The notes under the pieces: generated by a model
The model's database searches: none
Told to the model about the DNA's origin: nothing
Seen by the model: only the letters and a program-made list of their open reading frames with translations
Part shown: piece after piece, positions 18,279 through 28,202 of the stretch
How positions within the stretch are numbered: position 1 is the stretch's first letter
Layout of the letters: each line of letters begins with the position of its first letter
NCBI GenBank assembly: GCA_902594815.1
Contig: CACJNL010000001.1
Location: 70,188-134,187, forward strand
Direction: 5' to 3'
From: an uncultured Alphaproteobacteria bacterium
GTDB lineage: Bacteria > Pseudomonadota > Alphaproteobacteria > HIMB59 > GCA-002718135
DNA length: 64,000 nt
Translations under genes and position numbers: made by a program

Positions 18279-19194
18279 TTTTTTTGTAATTCATTACAAA
18301 CCTAAAGAAAAGGGCTTTGTAAAGGCCGGGGTTTTTTCTTACAAGCCTTTCAGTTTTGTGTATTAAAGAAGATAGCAGTGTCTTTTTGTTTTCGCTTAAG
18401 CGCCTAAACAAACTCAGCAGACCTTCTTTTTCCCTAAATAGATATTTAGGGATTTTACTATCTAATTCTTGTACGCTTTTAGAGGCAAGCATAAGCAAGG
18501 AATAGCTTTTGAAAAATGAAAAATAACTATAAAAATCTGACAAGGAGTTAATTGATGAATTTAAAAAGGGCACGATTGTTTCTTTGCTCAAATTAATTTT
18601 AAAATAAAATTTATTTGCTTCAGCTGTTTTCTCAGGACTGAGAGCGCCTGTTAGTTCAGTTAAATCATTTATATTGTTCAATAATAGAGCCTTTTCTAAT
18701 TCCTTGTTCAAGAGTGAAAACCTGTTATCTAGCAGATCTAATAAAACCCAATAAACATTACTTTCAACAGAAAGACTGTGTTTTTTAATAAATGAATTTA
18801 GTATTATTTTTTTTTTATTTTGATCCAACTCATAACACTCTAACAAAGCTCTCTTTTTAGAATTGGAAAAAAATTGTTTAATTGATCTATTTTTTGGTGA
18901 TGTTTTTTCATAAAAAATAAATACATCCTCACCGATTTCAATTTCTTCAACTTCTTTATTTCCTAAATATTTATTACAGATGAAGATATGCTTATTGCTA
19001 GCCCCAAACAAGTCAGGCAACACATCTTTATTTTCGTTTAGATTCTGCCTCACATAACCATTTTTAGTAAAATTGCTTACTAATAAATTTAATAATGAAT
19101 AAATGTAATTCTCATCGTTTCCAGAAATAAATATACTTTTGTATTTTAGGCAAGACTCTTCATTTTCAATAAAGCTTTCTGGACTAATTTTCAT
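18268..19194 (-). CDS. holA: DNA polymerase III delta subunit (clamp loader)
   Basis: The 308-residue protein fits HolA, the clamp-opening subunit: an N-terminal region with IFISGNDENYI, an acidic FIFYEKTSPK segment near 90, and alpha-helical middle and C-terminal domains (EKALLLNNINDLTELTGALSP near 165). Sequence conservation is low, as is usual for HolA, and part of the call rests on the conserved leuS-lptE-holA order facing parB. It overlaps lptE by 11 bp. Confidence 0.85.
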   Translation of the reverse strand: MKISPESFIENEESCLKYKSIFISGNDENYIYSLLNLLVSNFTKNGYVRQNLNENKDVLPDLFGASNKHIFICNKYLGNKEVEEIEIGEDVFIFYEKTSPKNRSIKQFFSNSKKRALLECYELDQNKKKIILNSFIKKHSLSVESNVYWVLLDLLDNRFSLLNKELEKALLLNNINDLTELTGALSPEKTAEANKFYFKINLSKETIVPFLNSSINSLSDFYSYFSFFKSYSLLMLASKSVQELDSKIPKYLFREKEGLLSLFRRLSENKKTLLSSLIHKTERLVRKNPGLYKALFFRFVMNYKKIIS

Positions 19195-19684
19195 TTATAC
19201 AATTTTGCGACTGAAGCGCACTATTAGCAAAGTCCATAAAACCGCCTACATTTTCTAAGACGGCCTCTTTTAACAGACTTTCAAAAAGAACATCGCTTGC
19301 AAAATTATAACCAGATGATTTGGGGGTAAATGAAAAGCCAGAAGTTTGGCTATTTGAAATATTGCTACAATTTTTTTCGATGTCACTTAAGTTATAATTA
19401 ATTATAATTTTATAATCAATTTTTTTTGCAACCTGGTTTTCATCAACCGATCTTTTAGTTTGTTTCTGAGTTACTTCTGCTGTTAAAAAAAACCTATTAT
19501 CAGATGCCTCTCCTAGCCTTAAAAAAAAAGCCTCTTTTAAAACAGGGTTATCCCAACCACTAATATATATAGAAGTCTTGTTTTTTAAAAAATTAGTTGC
19601 CGAGCTTTCATCAAGCAAAAAATTAATGTTCGTACAAGACCCAAGTGAAAATAAAACGAAAACTGAAATAAAAATAAATCTCAT
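19184..19684 (-). CDS. lptE: LPS assembly lipoprotein LptE
   Basis: A short lipoprotein signal (FVLFSLGSC, lipobox cysteine at 17) precedes a 150-residue domain with the pattern of LptE, the plug of the LptD outer membrane LPS translocon: [17 protein letters not shown] near 43 and [17 protein letters not shown] near 87. Gene order leuS-lptE-holA is the standard proteobacterial one and supports the call. It overlaps leuS by 4 bp. Confidence 0.85.
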   Translation of the reverse strand: MRFIFISVFVLFSLGSCTNINFLLDESSATNFLKNKTSIYISGWDNPVLKEAFFLRLGEASDNRFFLTAEVTQKQTKRSVDENQVAKKIDYKIIINYNLSDIEKNCSNISNSQTSGFSFTPKSSGYNFASDVLFESLLKEAVLENVGGFMDFANSALQSQNCINEN

Positions 19685-22194
19685 TTAGCAACTATGTTTA
19701 ATATTTTTTTTGGGATGAATATAGTTTTAATGATAGTTTTGCTATTTAGAGCCTTTTCTACAGAACTTAATTTTTTAGCTTTTTTAATCAAATCATCTTC
19801 TTTTTCTTCTTTTTTTATAAAAATAAGACCTTTTAATTTTCCATTAACTTGTATCGGAAGGTCATAGCCCTCATCCTCAATATCATTTTTTTGCTCAGGC
19901 CAGCCAGTACTTGCGCAAAAATTTTCATTTCCAAGCATTTCCCATATTTCTTCGCTTAAGTGGGGCGTAAAAGGCTGCAAAATTAAACATAAATTATGTA
20001 CAGCTTCTTTCAAATCTTTTTCAGCAATGTCGCCTTGATCCATATGTTTATTTAGCTCGTTTACATATTCGTAGATATTTGCAACCGACTTATTAAAATG
20101 AAACTTTTCAATGTTTTCAGAAACACTAAATATAAGTCTATTAAAAGCGCTTGCTTTTGAGGTCGCCAAATTATTTTTGTAGTTTTTTGCCTTAATGCAT
20201 GTGTCCCAAATCTTATTAATAAACTTATAAGAGGACGCAACCCCAGTATCAGTCCATTCTAAGTCTCTTTCAGGTGGAGAGTCAGATAGCATAAACCATC
20301 TCGCTGTATCTGCCCCATACATTTCAATGATAGAAGTCGGGTTAACAACATTTTTTTTTGATTTGCTCATTTTTTCAATTTTTCCGACCTCTACCTCCTC
20401 ATCATTTTGATCAAAATAACCTTTTTTGTTTTCAACAATATTGCTGGGCTCAACCCACTCACCCTTTTTGTTTTTAAAGGTTTTGTGAGTGACCATTCCT
20501 TGTGTAAATAAACCCTTAAAAGGCTCACCAATATTCACATATCCTAAATCTCTAAGCGCTTTTGTAAAAAACCTAGAATATAAAAGATGAAGAATTGCAT
20601 GTTCTATCCCGCCAATATACTGGTCAACAGGAAGCCAATAATCAATATCTTCTTTTAAAAATGGTTTTTCAGAGCGAGGGTTGCAGTAGCGTAAAAAATA
20701 CCATGATGACTCAAAAAAAGTATCAAAAGTATCTGTCTCCCTAATCGCCCTCATTCCTGTTTGGGGGCAAATAGTTTTTTTCCATTCCTCTACCTCCTCT
20801 TTTGTAAGGTTTGGGTTGTTTTTATTTAAAACAGGAAGCAACACAGGCAAATCTTTTTCTTGAACAGGAACTACTGTGCCATCTTCTCTATACATCATAG
20901 GAATTGGACATCCCCAATAGCGTTGTCTGGAAACCCCCCAATCGCGTAACTTGTAATTGATTTTTTTGTTTCCTATGCCTTTTTTTTCTAGTCTATCTAA
21001 TGCCTTGCTTTTAGCCGTTTCATTATCTAAACCGTTTAGAAAGTCAGAATTTATCATTGTGCCGCTTTCTAACATTGCCTCATTTTTTAAATTAAAGCCT
21101 TCTTCTGTGTTTTTGTTTTTTACAACCTGAATTACATCCAAATTATATTTTAGTGCAAAATCTAAATCTCTTTGATCGTGTGCAGGGCATCCAAATATAG
21201 CCCCCAGGCCGTATTCCATTAGAACAAAATTAGCTATAAAAACTGGAAGTTTTTTTTCTAAAAAAGGATGTTGAACAAAAATGTTAGTTTTGTACCCAAC
21301 CTTTGTTTTTTCTGAGTCAACTTTTTTGATCTGGTCACTGAATTTTTTTGCATCTTTGTCTTTTTCAAAAATTGTTTTTGCAAGCTCATGCTCAGGTGAG
21401 ATCGCTACGAAAGTTGCTCCAAAAATTGTATCAGGCCTAGTAGTGTAAACCTTTATAAAACTTTGCTTTAAATCATTATTTCCTGTTATAGAAAAAGATA
21501 TTTCTACACCTTCAGACCTACCAATCCAATTAGACTGCATGATCTTTACTTTTTGGGGCCACATATCTAGCGCGTCTAAATCTGATAACAATTCTTCAGA
21601 ATAATTACTTGTTTTTAAAAACCACTGTGATAGGTTTTTTTTCTCTACGAGAGCTCCAGATCTCCACCCCCTTCCATCAATGACTTGCTCATTAGCTAAT
21701 ACTGTTTTGTCAACAGGATCCCAATTAACTTCAGACATCTTTTTATATGCAAGCCCTTTTTTGTACATATCAATAAAAAAGAGCTGCTCATGCTTGTAGT
21801 ATCCAGGATGACATGTTGCTATCTCTTTATGCCAATCAATTGACAAGCCCATAGATTTTAGTTGGCCTCGCATATACTTGATATTAGAGTATGTCCAATC
21901 TTCAGGATTCTTTTTTTCAGTTATTGCTGCATTTTCTGCTGGCAAGCCAAAAGCGTCCCACCCCATTGGATGAAAAACATTAAACCCTTTCATTTTCTTA
22001 TATCGAGCAACCACATCCCCAAGCGTATAATTTCTTACATGCCCCATATGAATCTTTCCAGAAGGATATGGGAACATCTCTAAAACATAATATTTTTTTT
22101 TATTTTTATTTTTTTCGACTTTAAATATACCTGCGTCTTGCCACTTCTTTTGCCATTTTGACTCGGCTATTTTGTGATTGTATCTTTCCGACAC
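19681..22194 (-). CDS. leuS: Leucyl-tRNA synthetase
   Basis: Class I synthetase charging tRNA-Leu. The HIGH motif appears as HMGH within [19 protein letters not shown] near residue 45, the CP1 editing domain with [12 protein letters not shown] lies near 250, and the KMSKS signature is at about 620. Length 837 is normal for LeuS. The start is a GTG. It is followed without gap by lptE and preceded by the DUF3576 gene (1-bp spacing). Confidence 0.96.
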   Translation of the reverse strand: MSERYNHKIAESKWQKKWQDAGIFKVEKNKNKKKYYVLEMFPYPSGKIHMGHVRNYTLGDVVARYKKMKGFNVFHPMGWDAFGLPAENAAITEKKNPEDWTYSNIKYMRGQLKSMGLSIDWHKEIATCHPGYYKHEQLFFIDMYKKGLAYKKMSEVNWDPVDKTVLANEQVIDGRGWRSGALVEKKNLSQWFLKTSNYSEELLSDLDALDMWPQKVKIMQSNWIGRSEGVEISFSITGNNDLKQSFIKVYTTRPDTIFGATFVAISPEHELAKTIFEKDKDAKKFSDQIKKVDSEKTKVGYKTNIFVQHPFLEKKLPVFIANFVLMEYGLGAIFGCPAHDQRDLDFALKYNLDVIQVVKNKNTEEGFNLKNEAMLESGTMINSDFLNGLDNETAKSKALDRLEKKGIGNKKINYKLRDWGVSRQRYWGCPIPMMYREDGTVVPVQEKDLPVLLPVLNKNNPNLTKEEVEEWKKTICPQTGMRAIRETDTFDTFFESSWYFLRYCNPRSEKPFLKEDIDYWLPVDQYIGGIEHAILHLLYSRFFTKALRDLGYVNIGEPFKGLFTQGMVTHKTFKNKKGEWVEPSNIVENKKGYFDQNDEEVEVGKIEKMSKSKKNVVNPTSIIEMYGADTARWFMLSDSPPERDLEWTDTGVASSYKFINKIWDTCIKAKNYKNNLATSKASAFNRLIFSVSENIEKFHFNKSVANIYEYVNELNKHMDQGDIAEKDLKEAVHNLCLILQPFTPHLSEEIWEMLGNENFCASTGWPEQKNDIEDEGYDLPIQVNGKLKGLIFIKKEEKEDDLIKKAKKLSSVEKALNSKTIIKTIFIPKKILNIVAK

Positions 22195-22195
22195 T

Positions 22196-22798
22196 TTATG
22201 AGTTTTTAAGTTTTAGTTTTTTTGCTTTGTTCAGTATAGCATTTTCAAGGCTAATATTATCTTGGTTATTTGTGCCAACACCTACCCATTTATTGTTTTT
22301 AAACACTTCACAAAATGATGAAACTCTTAAATTTTGAGTTTTTAATTCTGCGCCCTTGATGAAGACATTTACTTTACATCTTTCGTTTTCATTTGACTCA
22401 GAACTATACCAATCTGTAAAAATAGTCCCACCAAAAGGATCTGCAGAGCTAAGAGGAATAAAGCTTAGTGTTTCTAAGCTGGCTGACCACAAATAAGGAT
22501 TAATCGGCATACCAACAGTTGCAAAACCACTCTCGCCCCCTCCCTTGTTTTCGTTATCAAGAAAAGTAAGTCCATCACTTCCAAAAAGCCCACCACCTGT
22601 TGACAGTCTTGTTTCAGCATCACGCATAGCATTTTCCTTTGCTGTTGCTGTGTTAATAACAGTGCCAGATCGGTTAACTATTTCACCTGTTGTCTGCGCC
22701 TTTGACCACAGATCAGCCCTTTCTTCATCAGATATATTTCTGTTGCAAGAAATAATAAAAATTAAAAGTAAAGCACAGGCTGTTTTAAGAAGTGTCAT
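22196..22798 (-). CDS. DUF3576 domain lipoprotein
   Basis: The N-terminus is a lipoprotein signal ([10 protein letters not shown], cysteine 18). The rest matches the alphaproteobacterial DUF3576 family: [24 protein letters not shown] with a following [13 protein letters not shown]. Function is unknown; the family is almost always found beside leuS-lptE-holA, so an outer-membrane assembly role is an attractive guess only. It probably heads the leftward leuS operon. Confidence 0.85.
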   Translation of the reverse strand: MTLLKTACALLLIFIISCNRNISDEERADLWSKAQTTGEIVNRSGTVINTATAKENAMRDAETRLSTGGGLFGSDGLTFLDNENKGGGESGFATVGMPINPYLWSASLETLSFIPLSSADPFGGTIFTDWYSSESNENERCKVNVFIKGAELKTQNLRVSSFCEVFKNNKWVGVGTNNQDNISLENAILNKAKKLKLKNS

Positions 22799-22840
22799 AA
22801 GTGATAACTATTCTATTGATTCAAAAAAGTAAATTATAAA

Positions 22841-22871
22841 AAAAAACGGCACTTTAAAAAAGTGCCGTTTT
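22841..22871 (-). terminator. Rho-independent terminator of the porin gene
   Basis: A 13-bp perfect stem (22843-22855 with 22859-22871, core CGGCAC/GTGCCG) with a 3-nt loop lies 18 bp after the porin stop codon. Read on the minus strand it is followed by a run of T. It is the clearest terminator in the window, which fits a strongly transcribed gene. Confidence 0.9.
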
Positions 22872-22888
22872 AATAAGATTAATTTTAA

Positions 22889-23941
22889 TTAAAATGCCAT
22901 GTTAGCACCGATGTACCAAGAAGTTCCGCCTTTAGTATCATTAGAGCCATCATTTTGTGAATCGATGTCTTTAAATCCAAGATTAGCAGTTACACCAGAA
23001 GCAACAGCGTATGAAATGCCAGCTGCTAGAGTATCTTTTGCATCTTCAGTAGTTCCAGCAGTACCAAGAGTAGTGCTGTCTTTACCTTCACCAGATGTAA
23101 ATCCAATACTTAGAGTGATGTCACCACTTACGTATTTAACACCAACTTTTGAAACTGTGTTGTCATTAACTTCATACTCAGTAGTTCCGCCGGCAACTTT
23201 ATCACCATTAGCATAACCAGCCGCAACAGTTAAGTTACCAGTTACAGCACTGAAACCAACGTGGAAACCACTTGATCCAGAAGAAGGCGCAGTAGTTGAA
23301 ATTTTCCACTCAGAATCAGCAATACCAGCACCAACTGTTAAAGCAGTGTCTCCTGCGCTTGTTACATAAGTTGCACCAAGACCCCAAGAGCTTTCAAGAA
23401 CAGCACTTGCAGAAGGCGCAGCACCTGTATCAGTTGAGAAAGAAGCTCCGATTTTTAGACCATCAGCCATGAAATCAGCAGCTGAGTGCCATTCAACACC
23501 AACAGCAGTTGCTTCACCGAAGAAGTCAAGACCATCTTGTGCTCTGTTAGCTGTAGTAACAGTTAGACCAGCTTCACCCGCTCCACCTGGAACAGAAATA
23601 TCGTGAGTTTTAGCAGCGTTACCACCATTGATCACGTCTAGTTTTGATCCATCAGTGAAAGTAAGTGTAAGACCAGCAGTTTCTAATCCAGTATTAACAT
23701 CTTCGTTTGCAAGCATAAAGCTTGAAGCAATACCAATACCGCCATCAGTTGTTTCTGAGAGTGAAACTGAAAAGCTAGATTCAACTACTTGAGTAGTAGT
23801 ATCCGCAGTACCATCATCAACACTTGCTCCTTTTAAGCCAGTGTGATGACTACCAGACATAGTTGCAGTTACCGCATTAGCAACTGACGCAGCACCTAAA
23901 GTTGACACTAAAGCTGATGCTATTAATAGTTCTTTTTTCAT
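22889..23941 (-). CDS. Outer membrane porin
   Basis: A 23-residue signal peptide (cleavage after ASVANA) is followed by a Gly/Ala/Ser/Thr-rich chain with alternating hydrophobic residues and a C-terminal WYIGANMAF ending in phenylalanine, the signal for BamA-dependent insertion of beta-barrels. It resembles the Gram-negative porin (Porin_4) family. The codon use is visibly richer in G and C than in the neighbours and the Shine-Dalgarno AAGGAG is strong, so this is probably a very abundant protein. It is monocistronic, with its own terminator. Solute preference cannot be read. Confidence 0.9.
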   Translation of the reverse strand: MKKELLIASALVSTLGAASVANAVTATMSGSHHTGLKGASVDDGTADTTTQVVESSFSVSLSETTDGGIGIASSFMLANEDVNTGLETAGLTLTFTDGSKLDVINGGNAAKTHDISVPGGAGEAGLTVTTANRAQDGLDFFGEATAVGVEWHSAADFMADGLKIGASFSTDTGAAPSASAVLESSWGLGATYVTSAGDTALTVGAGIADSEWKISTTAPSSGSSGFHVGFSAVTGNLTVAAGYANGDKVAGGTTEYEVNDNTVSKVGVKYVSGDITLSIGFTSGEGKDSTTLGTAGTTEDAKDTLAAGISYAVASGVTANLGFKDIDSQNDGSNDTKGGTSWYIGANMAF

Positions 23942-23959
23942 AATATACTCCTTATTGAG

Positions 23960-23999
23960 TTAATGAATATTCATTAAATATAAGAACAACTCTTATATT
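23960..23999. promoter_or_regulatory. Two inverted repeats upstream of the porin start
   Basis: An 18-bp perfect palindrome (TTAATGAATATTCATTAA, 23960-23977) abuts a second inverted repeat with 9-bp arms (23977-23985 and 23991-23999, 5-nt loop). Both lie 19-58 bp upstream of the porin ATG, between the promoter region and the Shine-Dalgarno. They may be operators or stabilising 5' mRNA hairpins. Confidence 0.55.
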
Positions 24000-24094
24000 G
24001 ATTAGGTATCTAATAAAAAAATTGATAAAAAACCAAAAAAAGCATAAAAAAAAATAAAATTGATAAAAAATGTTGTTTTTTTACAACAAATATT

Positions 24095-24733
24095 ATGTTT
24101 AATATTGATACATATAATGAAATTTCCCAAAAAATAAGGGATTTTGGGAAAAAAACTAACATTATTGCCGTTTCTAAAAATCATCCAAAAACAGCAGTCG
24201 AAATAGCTATCTCGTACGGAGTCAATATATTTGGCGAAAACCGGGTTCAAGAGGCTCAGGCCAAATTTAGAGATTTAAAAAAAAAACACACAGATTTGGA
24301 ACTTCATTTAACAGGCCCTCTCCAAACTAATAAAGTTAAAGACGCAGTTAAGCTTTTTGATGTTTTTCACACTCTGGATAGAGAGAAGCTAGCAAAAGAG
24401 TTTTTTAAGGTAGCGGGAATAGAAAATAAAAAGTTTTTCATTCAGGTTAATACAGGCAAAGAAAAAACTAAGAGCGGGATTTATCTTGAAGAGCTTAACC
24501 AGTTTATAAATTATTGTAAAATTGACCTATCATTAAATATTGTGGGCCTAATGTGTATTCCCCCAATTAATGATCAGCCCAAAAAACATTTTTCACTTCT
24601 GGCTGATGAGGCAAAAAAAAACAACCTTCCACATTTGAGCATGGGAATGAGCGCAGATTATAAAGATGCAATTGATCTGAATGCCAGCTATATTCGCATT
24701 GGAACAGCTTTATTTGGAAAAAGAAAAAAATGA
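24095..24733 (+). CDS. yggS: PLP homeostasis protein, YggS family
   Basis: YggS/PROSC proteins bind pyridoxal phosphate and buffer its level; they have no known enzymatic activity. IIAVSKNHP near residue 27 contains the PLP lysine, and GENRVQEAQAKF near 48, LTGPLQTNK near 71 and the terminal SMGMSADYKDAI and RIGTALFG complete the signature. Length 212 is slightly short but normal. Its stop overlaps the next gene's start as ATGA. Confidence 0.94.
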   Translation: MFNIDTYNEISQKIRDFGKKTNIIAVSKNHPKTAVEIAISYGVNIFGENRVQEAQAKFRDLKKKHTDLELHLTGPLQTNKVKDAVKLFDVFHTLDREKLAKEFFKVAGIENKKFFIQVNTGKEKTKSGIYLEELNQFINYCKIDLSLNIVGLMCIPPINDQPKKHFSLLADEAKKNNLPHLSMGMSADYKDAIDLNASYIRIGTALFGKRKK

Positions 24734-25356
24734 AAACCAAAATAGAAATTTTTTCTTCACAAAAACTTAAAAATTTTTTTATAAATACAAACAGCTTTTT
24801 CGACATAAGCGTCAAAAACTATGATGAATTAGCGAGTTGTTGTAACTCAAAAAAATTATCAATTGTATTTTGCGATCACAAAGACTTTGTAGATGACAAA
24901 ATTCTTAACAGCATATTATTGAATGATAACTTTATTTTTGTTTTTAAAGAATTATCTATGTTTGAAAAACCTTATTTTGATCAAAAAAAAAACATGATTG
25001 CTCCATTATCTATAAGTAAGTTTTTAGATAAGATAAATGAAATCATAAACCAAAAAAAACACACATATAGAAATATAGAACTTAATAATAATTTTGTAAC
25101 AAACACAAAAACAAAAGAAAAAAATTATTTAACACAAGCAGAAAATTTAATTCTTTTTAAATTATTTAATGAAAAAACGGTTAACAAAAGATCGCTTGAA
25201 AGAGATGTTCTTGACATAAAACAAGAGTTAAACACATCATCAATCGAAAGCCACCTAAACAGAATTAGGAAGAAATTAAAAAAAATAAACTCTAATTTTT
25301 CTCTTTCTAGTAAAAACAATAATGTTTTTTTAGAGATAATTAATCCGGATAAATAG
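24730..25356 (+). CDS. Response-regulator-like protein with a degenerate receiver and an OmpR-type winged helix
   Basis: The C-terminal 80 residues (from LTQAENLILFKLF near 135 through SHLNRIRKKLKKI near 178) fit an OmpR/PhoB winged helix: the LT.AE start of the first helix, the recognition helix with HLNRIRKKL, and the wing. The first 110 residues resemble a receiver fold (LSIVFCDHKDF near 45 and a terminal APLSISKFLDKINEII) but lack the usual acidic pocket and conserved lysine. It is coupled to yggS by a 4-bp overlap and no histidine kinase is adjacent. Its targets are unknown. Confidence 0.6.
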   Translation: MKTKIEIFSSQKLKNFFINTNSFFDISVKNYDELASCCNSKKLSIVFCDHKDFVDDKILNSILLNDNFIFVFKELSMFEKPYFDQKKNMIAPLSISKFLDKINEIINQKKHTYRNIELNNNFVTNTKTKEKNYLTQAENLILFKLFNEKTVNKRSLERDVLDIKQELNTSSIESHLNRIRKKLKKINSNFSLSSKNNNVFLEIINPDK

Positions 25357-25969
25357 GCACAAAAGAGAAAAAATTCTTCTCAAAGATAGTGTTATAATTG
25401 TGATCATAAAAACTAATTGAGATTAAATCACTTTCTGTTTTTGAAATTATTTTTCTCAATAACAAAGGGCTGTTCTCAAAAAAAATTTTTAATTGGACTT
25501 TGGTTGATTCTGATTGAAATGTTTTTTCAAATACAATTTCTTTATTGTCTTCCTTAGGTGATAAAGAAGAAAAAAAATTATTTTCTAAAAAAATATCATA
25601 AAATGTTTTTACAATATTCTTTTTTGTTGAAAAAAATTCTTCTTCCCTAAGTTCGTGATTAATATAAACCCCTTTAGTCTTGCTTATTTTTAAAGTTCTG
25701 TCGGGGTTAATATAATCAAGCCTGATTATGTCATCTTTAATATAAATATGTCCTTCTTCTAAATATTTTTCATTTGATTGAATAAATTTAGATGAAAATG
25801 ATTTTAGTCCTTGTAGATATGTAATAATTTTTAAATCTAGCTCTTCGCCAATTAGGTTTTTTGAAAATAAAATTATTAAGAAAAGCAATACTAAAAATTT
25901 AAAATTAACTTGTTTTTTTAAGTACTTGTCTTTTACCTGCGTTGTTTGCTTCTGAAACAATACCATCAT
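25340..25969 (-). CDS. lolA: Outer membrane lipoprotein carrier protein LolA
   Basis: LolA carries lipoproteins across the periplasm to the outer membrane. After a hydrophobic signal segment the mature part shows KIITYLQGLKSFSSKFIQ, GHIYIKDDIIRLDY and FYDIFLENN, as in the family. The start is uncertain: the reading frame opens well inside ftsK, so I use the methionine at 25969, giving about 209 residues with a long signal region; a TTG at 25888, after the ftsK stop, is another option. The ftsK-lolA pairing is common in alphaproteobacteria. The end overlaps the convergent upstream regulator gene by 17 bp. Confidence 0.82.
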   Translation of the reverse strand: MMVLFQKQTTQVKDKYLKKQVNFKFLVLLFLIILFSKNLIGEELDLKIITYLQGLKSFSSKFIQSNEKYLEEGHIYIKDDIIRLDYINPDRTLKISKTKGVYINHELREEEFFSTKKNIVKTFYDIFLENNFFSSLSPKEDNKEIVFEKTFQSESTKVQLKIFFENSPLLLRKIISKTESDLISISFYDHNYNTIFEKNFFSFVPIYPD

Positions 25970-28154
25970 CCTCCATCTTTTCCACAATTCTTGCAGCCCT
26001 ATTATAACCAATTTGAAGGTATCTTTGAATAAAACTGGTTGATACCTTTTGTTGTTTTATAACAATTTCAACAGCTTTAGTATAAAGCTCATCTACGTCC
26101 CCATTATCAAAATTAAGAGATAATGAATCATTAAAATTATCCTCATCTAATGAAATTTCGTTTTTAAAATCAAAAATATCTTGTTTTTTAATAAAATCGA
26201 CTGTTCTTTCAATTTCTTTTTCGCTTAAAAAACCCCCATGCAGTCTTTTCAAATTTGCCCCATTTTCCAAAAAAAGCATATCACCACTTCCTAGCAATTG
26301 TTCAGCGCCCATTTCATTAATTATTGTTCTGCTATCAAATTTGCTTGCAACTTTATAGCTTATGCGACTAGGAAAATTTGCTTTGATTGTTCCAGTGATA
26401 ACATCAACGCTTGGGCGTTGTGTTGCTGTAATTAAGTGTATTCCAGATGCCCTAGCCATTTGTGCGAGTCTTTGAACAAGGCTTTCAACTTCTTTTCCTG
26501 CAACCATCATTAAGTCAGCCATTTCATCAATAACAACAACAATTAAGGGCATGGTCTCGAGTGGAATTTCTCTTTTTTCTATAATTGGTTTTCGAGTATC
26601 TTTGTCTATACCCGTTTGCACTTCTCTAAACATTTTTTTTCCAGATTTTTGAAAACTATTTATTTTTTCATTGAATGTTTTTATATTTTTTACATTTATT
26701 GAGCTCATTAATTTGTATCTATTTTCCATTTCTCGCACTACCCATTTTAATGCAAACACTGCTTTGTTTGGGTTTGTTACTACGGGTGTTAATAAGTGAG
26801 GAATGTCTTCATAAATACTAAGTTCTAGCATTTTTGGATCAATCAATATTAGCTTACACTCATTTGGTCTAAACCTTATTAATAAACTCATTATCATTGA
26901 GTTAATACCAACTGATTTTCCCGAACCCGTTGTTCCAGCAATTAGTAGGTGAGGCATTTTTTCTAGATCAGCATAAATATTTTCCCCTGAAATGTTTTTT
27001 CCTAGAGCAAGCCTTAGAGAGTTGTTAGTTTCTAAAAAACTCTCATCATTTATTAAATCTCCAAACAAAACACCTTCCCTTTTGCTGTTTGGTATCTCTA
27101 TTCCTAGACTGGTTTTTCCAGGTTGGGAGGAGATTCTTGACGAAAGTGAGGACATTGCTCTCGCAATGTCGTCAGACAACCCTACCACTTTACTTGCTTT
27201 TATGCCTGCCTTAGGAACAAACTCAAACAGTGTAACAATTGGGCCTGATTTATAGTTTATAATTTGACCCTCCACACCATATTCCAATAGGGTATTTTCA
27301 AGCTTTAGAGATAATTCCTCATTCATTCTTTGGTTTTCTTTTGATTGGTTCTTTTTTACCAAAGTTTTAGAAAATAAATCTAAGCTTGGTAATTTATAAT
27401 AATAATTATCAAACTCAGAATTTTGTTTTTCTTTAGATTTATATGTTTTTTCTAAACTAGACTTTTTTCTATGCAAAACAGGCTCACTTTTATTGCGTTT
27501 CAAGATGTCTGTTTTTTTTATGTTTTTTCTTTTAAAAATTGAAAAACTAAAAGTAAGGATATCAATAATTTTTTTATAAAAAAATGTAATAAGAGGCTCT
27601 GCTAGTTTAACCCCCTTCAAATATTTAAGTTTAACGCCAAAAACATAAGACAATATTATAACCTGAATTAAAAAAGAGAGCGCTATTAAAACAAAGTAAA
27701 AAATTGAATTTTCTAATAAATAAAATTTATAATCTCTAAAAAAATTTTCAACGAGAATTCTTAATCCTTGATAAATAATACCTGTTTCTGATAGACTAAG
27801 ATAAACGGCAGTCAAAACCTGATTAAAAAAAACCGAGGAGACCAGAATTAAAAAAAACCTAAAAATAAATTTTTTAACAATAAAACCAAGAAAGAACAAC
27901 AACCCAAAATATGAAAAAAATAAGCTCAATACATACGAAAAAAACCCAAACAAAAATAAAAATAGACTAGAGTTTAAAGCTCCAAAATATCCAAAAAAAT
28001 TGCTAATCTGTCCAAAAGATTTTAACTTACCTAGCCCTGGGTCGCTTGGATTGTGTGTCCAAAGACTAAGGGCTAAAAATATTCCAAAAACTAATAAAAT
28101 TAAACCTGTAAAGATTTTGAATAGAAATAGTTTAAATCCACCATATTTGAACAT
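25905..28154 (-). CDS. ftsK: DNA translocase FtsK
   Basis: FtsK pumps chromosomal DNA at the division septum and activates dif recombination. Four or five N-terminal membrane segments (1-190) precede a linker and a RecA-like motor with Walker A GTTGSGKS near 405 and Walker B VVVIDEMADLM near 545. The C-terminal gamma domain (STSFIQRYLQIGYNRAARI near 700) is the winged helix that reads KOPS. At 749 residues it has a short linker compared with E. coli, usual for alphaproteobacteria. Confidence 0.95.
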   Translation of the reverse strand: MFKYGGFKLFLFKIFTGLILLVFGIFLALSLWTHNPSDPGLGKLKSFGQISNFFGYFGALNSSLFLFLFGFFSYVLSLFFSYFGLLFFLGFIVKKFIFRFFLILVSSVFFNQVLTAVYLSLSETGIIYQGLRILVENFFRDYKFYLLENSIFYFVLIALSFLIQVIILSYVFGVKLKYLKGVKLAEPLITFFYKKIIDILTFSFSIFKRKNIKKTDILKRNKSEPVLHRKKSSLEKTYKSKEKQNSEFDNYYYKLPSLDLFSKTLVKKNQSKENQRMNEELSLKLENTLLEYGVEGQIINYKSGPIVTLFEFVPKAGIKASKVVGLSDDIARAMSSLSSRISSQPGKTSLGIEIPNSKREGVLFGDLINDESFLETNNSLRLALGKNISGENIYADLEKMPHLLIAGTTGSGKSVGINSMIMSLLIRFRPNECKLILIDPKMLELSIYEDIPHLLTPVVTNPNKAVFALKWVVREMENRYKLMSSINVKNIKTFNEKINSFQKSGKKMFREVQTGIDKDTRKPIIEKREIPLETMPLIVVVIDEMADLMMVAGKEVESLVQRLAQMARASGIHLITATQRPSVDVITGTIKANFPSRISYKVASKFDSRTIINEMGAEQLLGSGDMLFLENGANLKRLHGGFLSEKEIERTVDFIKKQDIFDFKNEISLDEDNFNDSLSLNFDNGDVDELYTKAVEIVIKQQKVSTSFIQRYLQIGYNRAARIVEKMEDDGIVSEANNAGKRQVLKKTS

Positions 28155-28202
28155 AATAACTATTTCTAATACCTCTAGAATAAGGTAATTCGAAGAAAAA
28201 AT

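Noticed and set aside
22899-23216. Long open frames on the plus strand opposite the porin gene
   Set aside because: They are shadows caused by the porin's GC-richer codons; the minus-strand frame has a signal peptide, strong ribosome binding site and terminator.
24071-24088. TGTTGT/ACAACA inverted repeat just before yggS
   Set aside because: Only 6 bp of mostly AU pairing with a T-rich loop; too weak to call a terminator or a regulatory hairpin.
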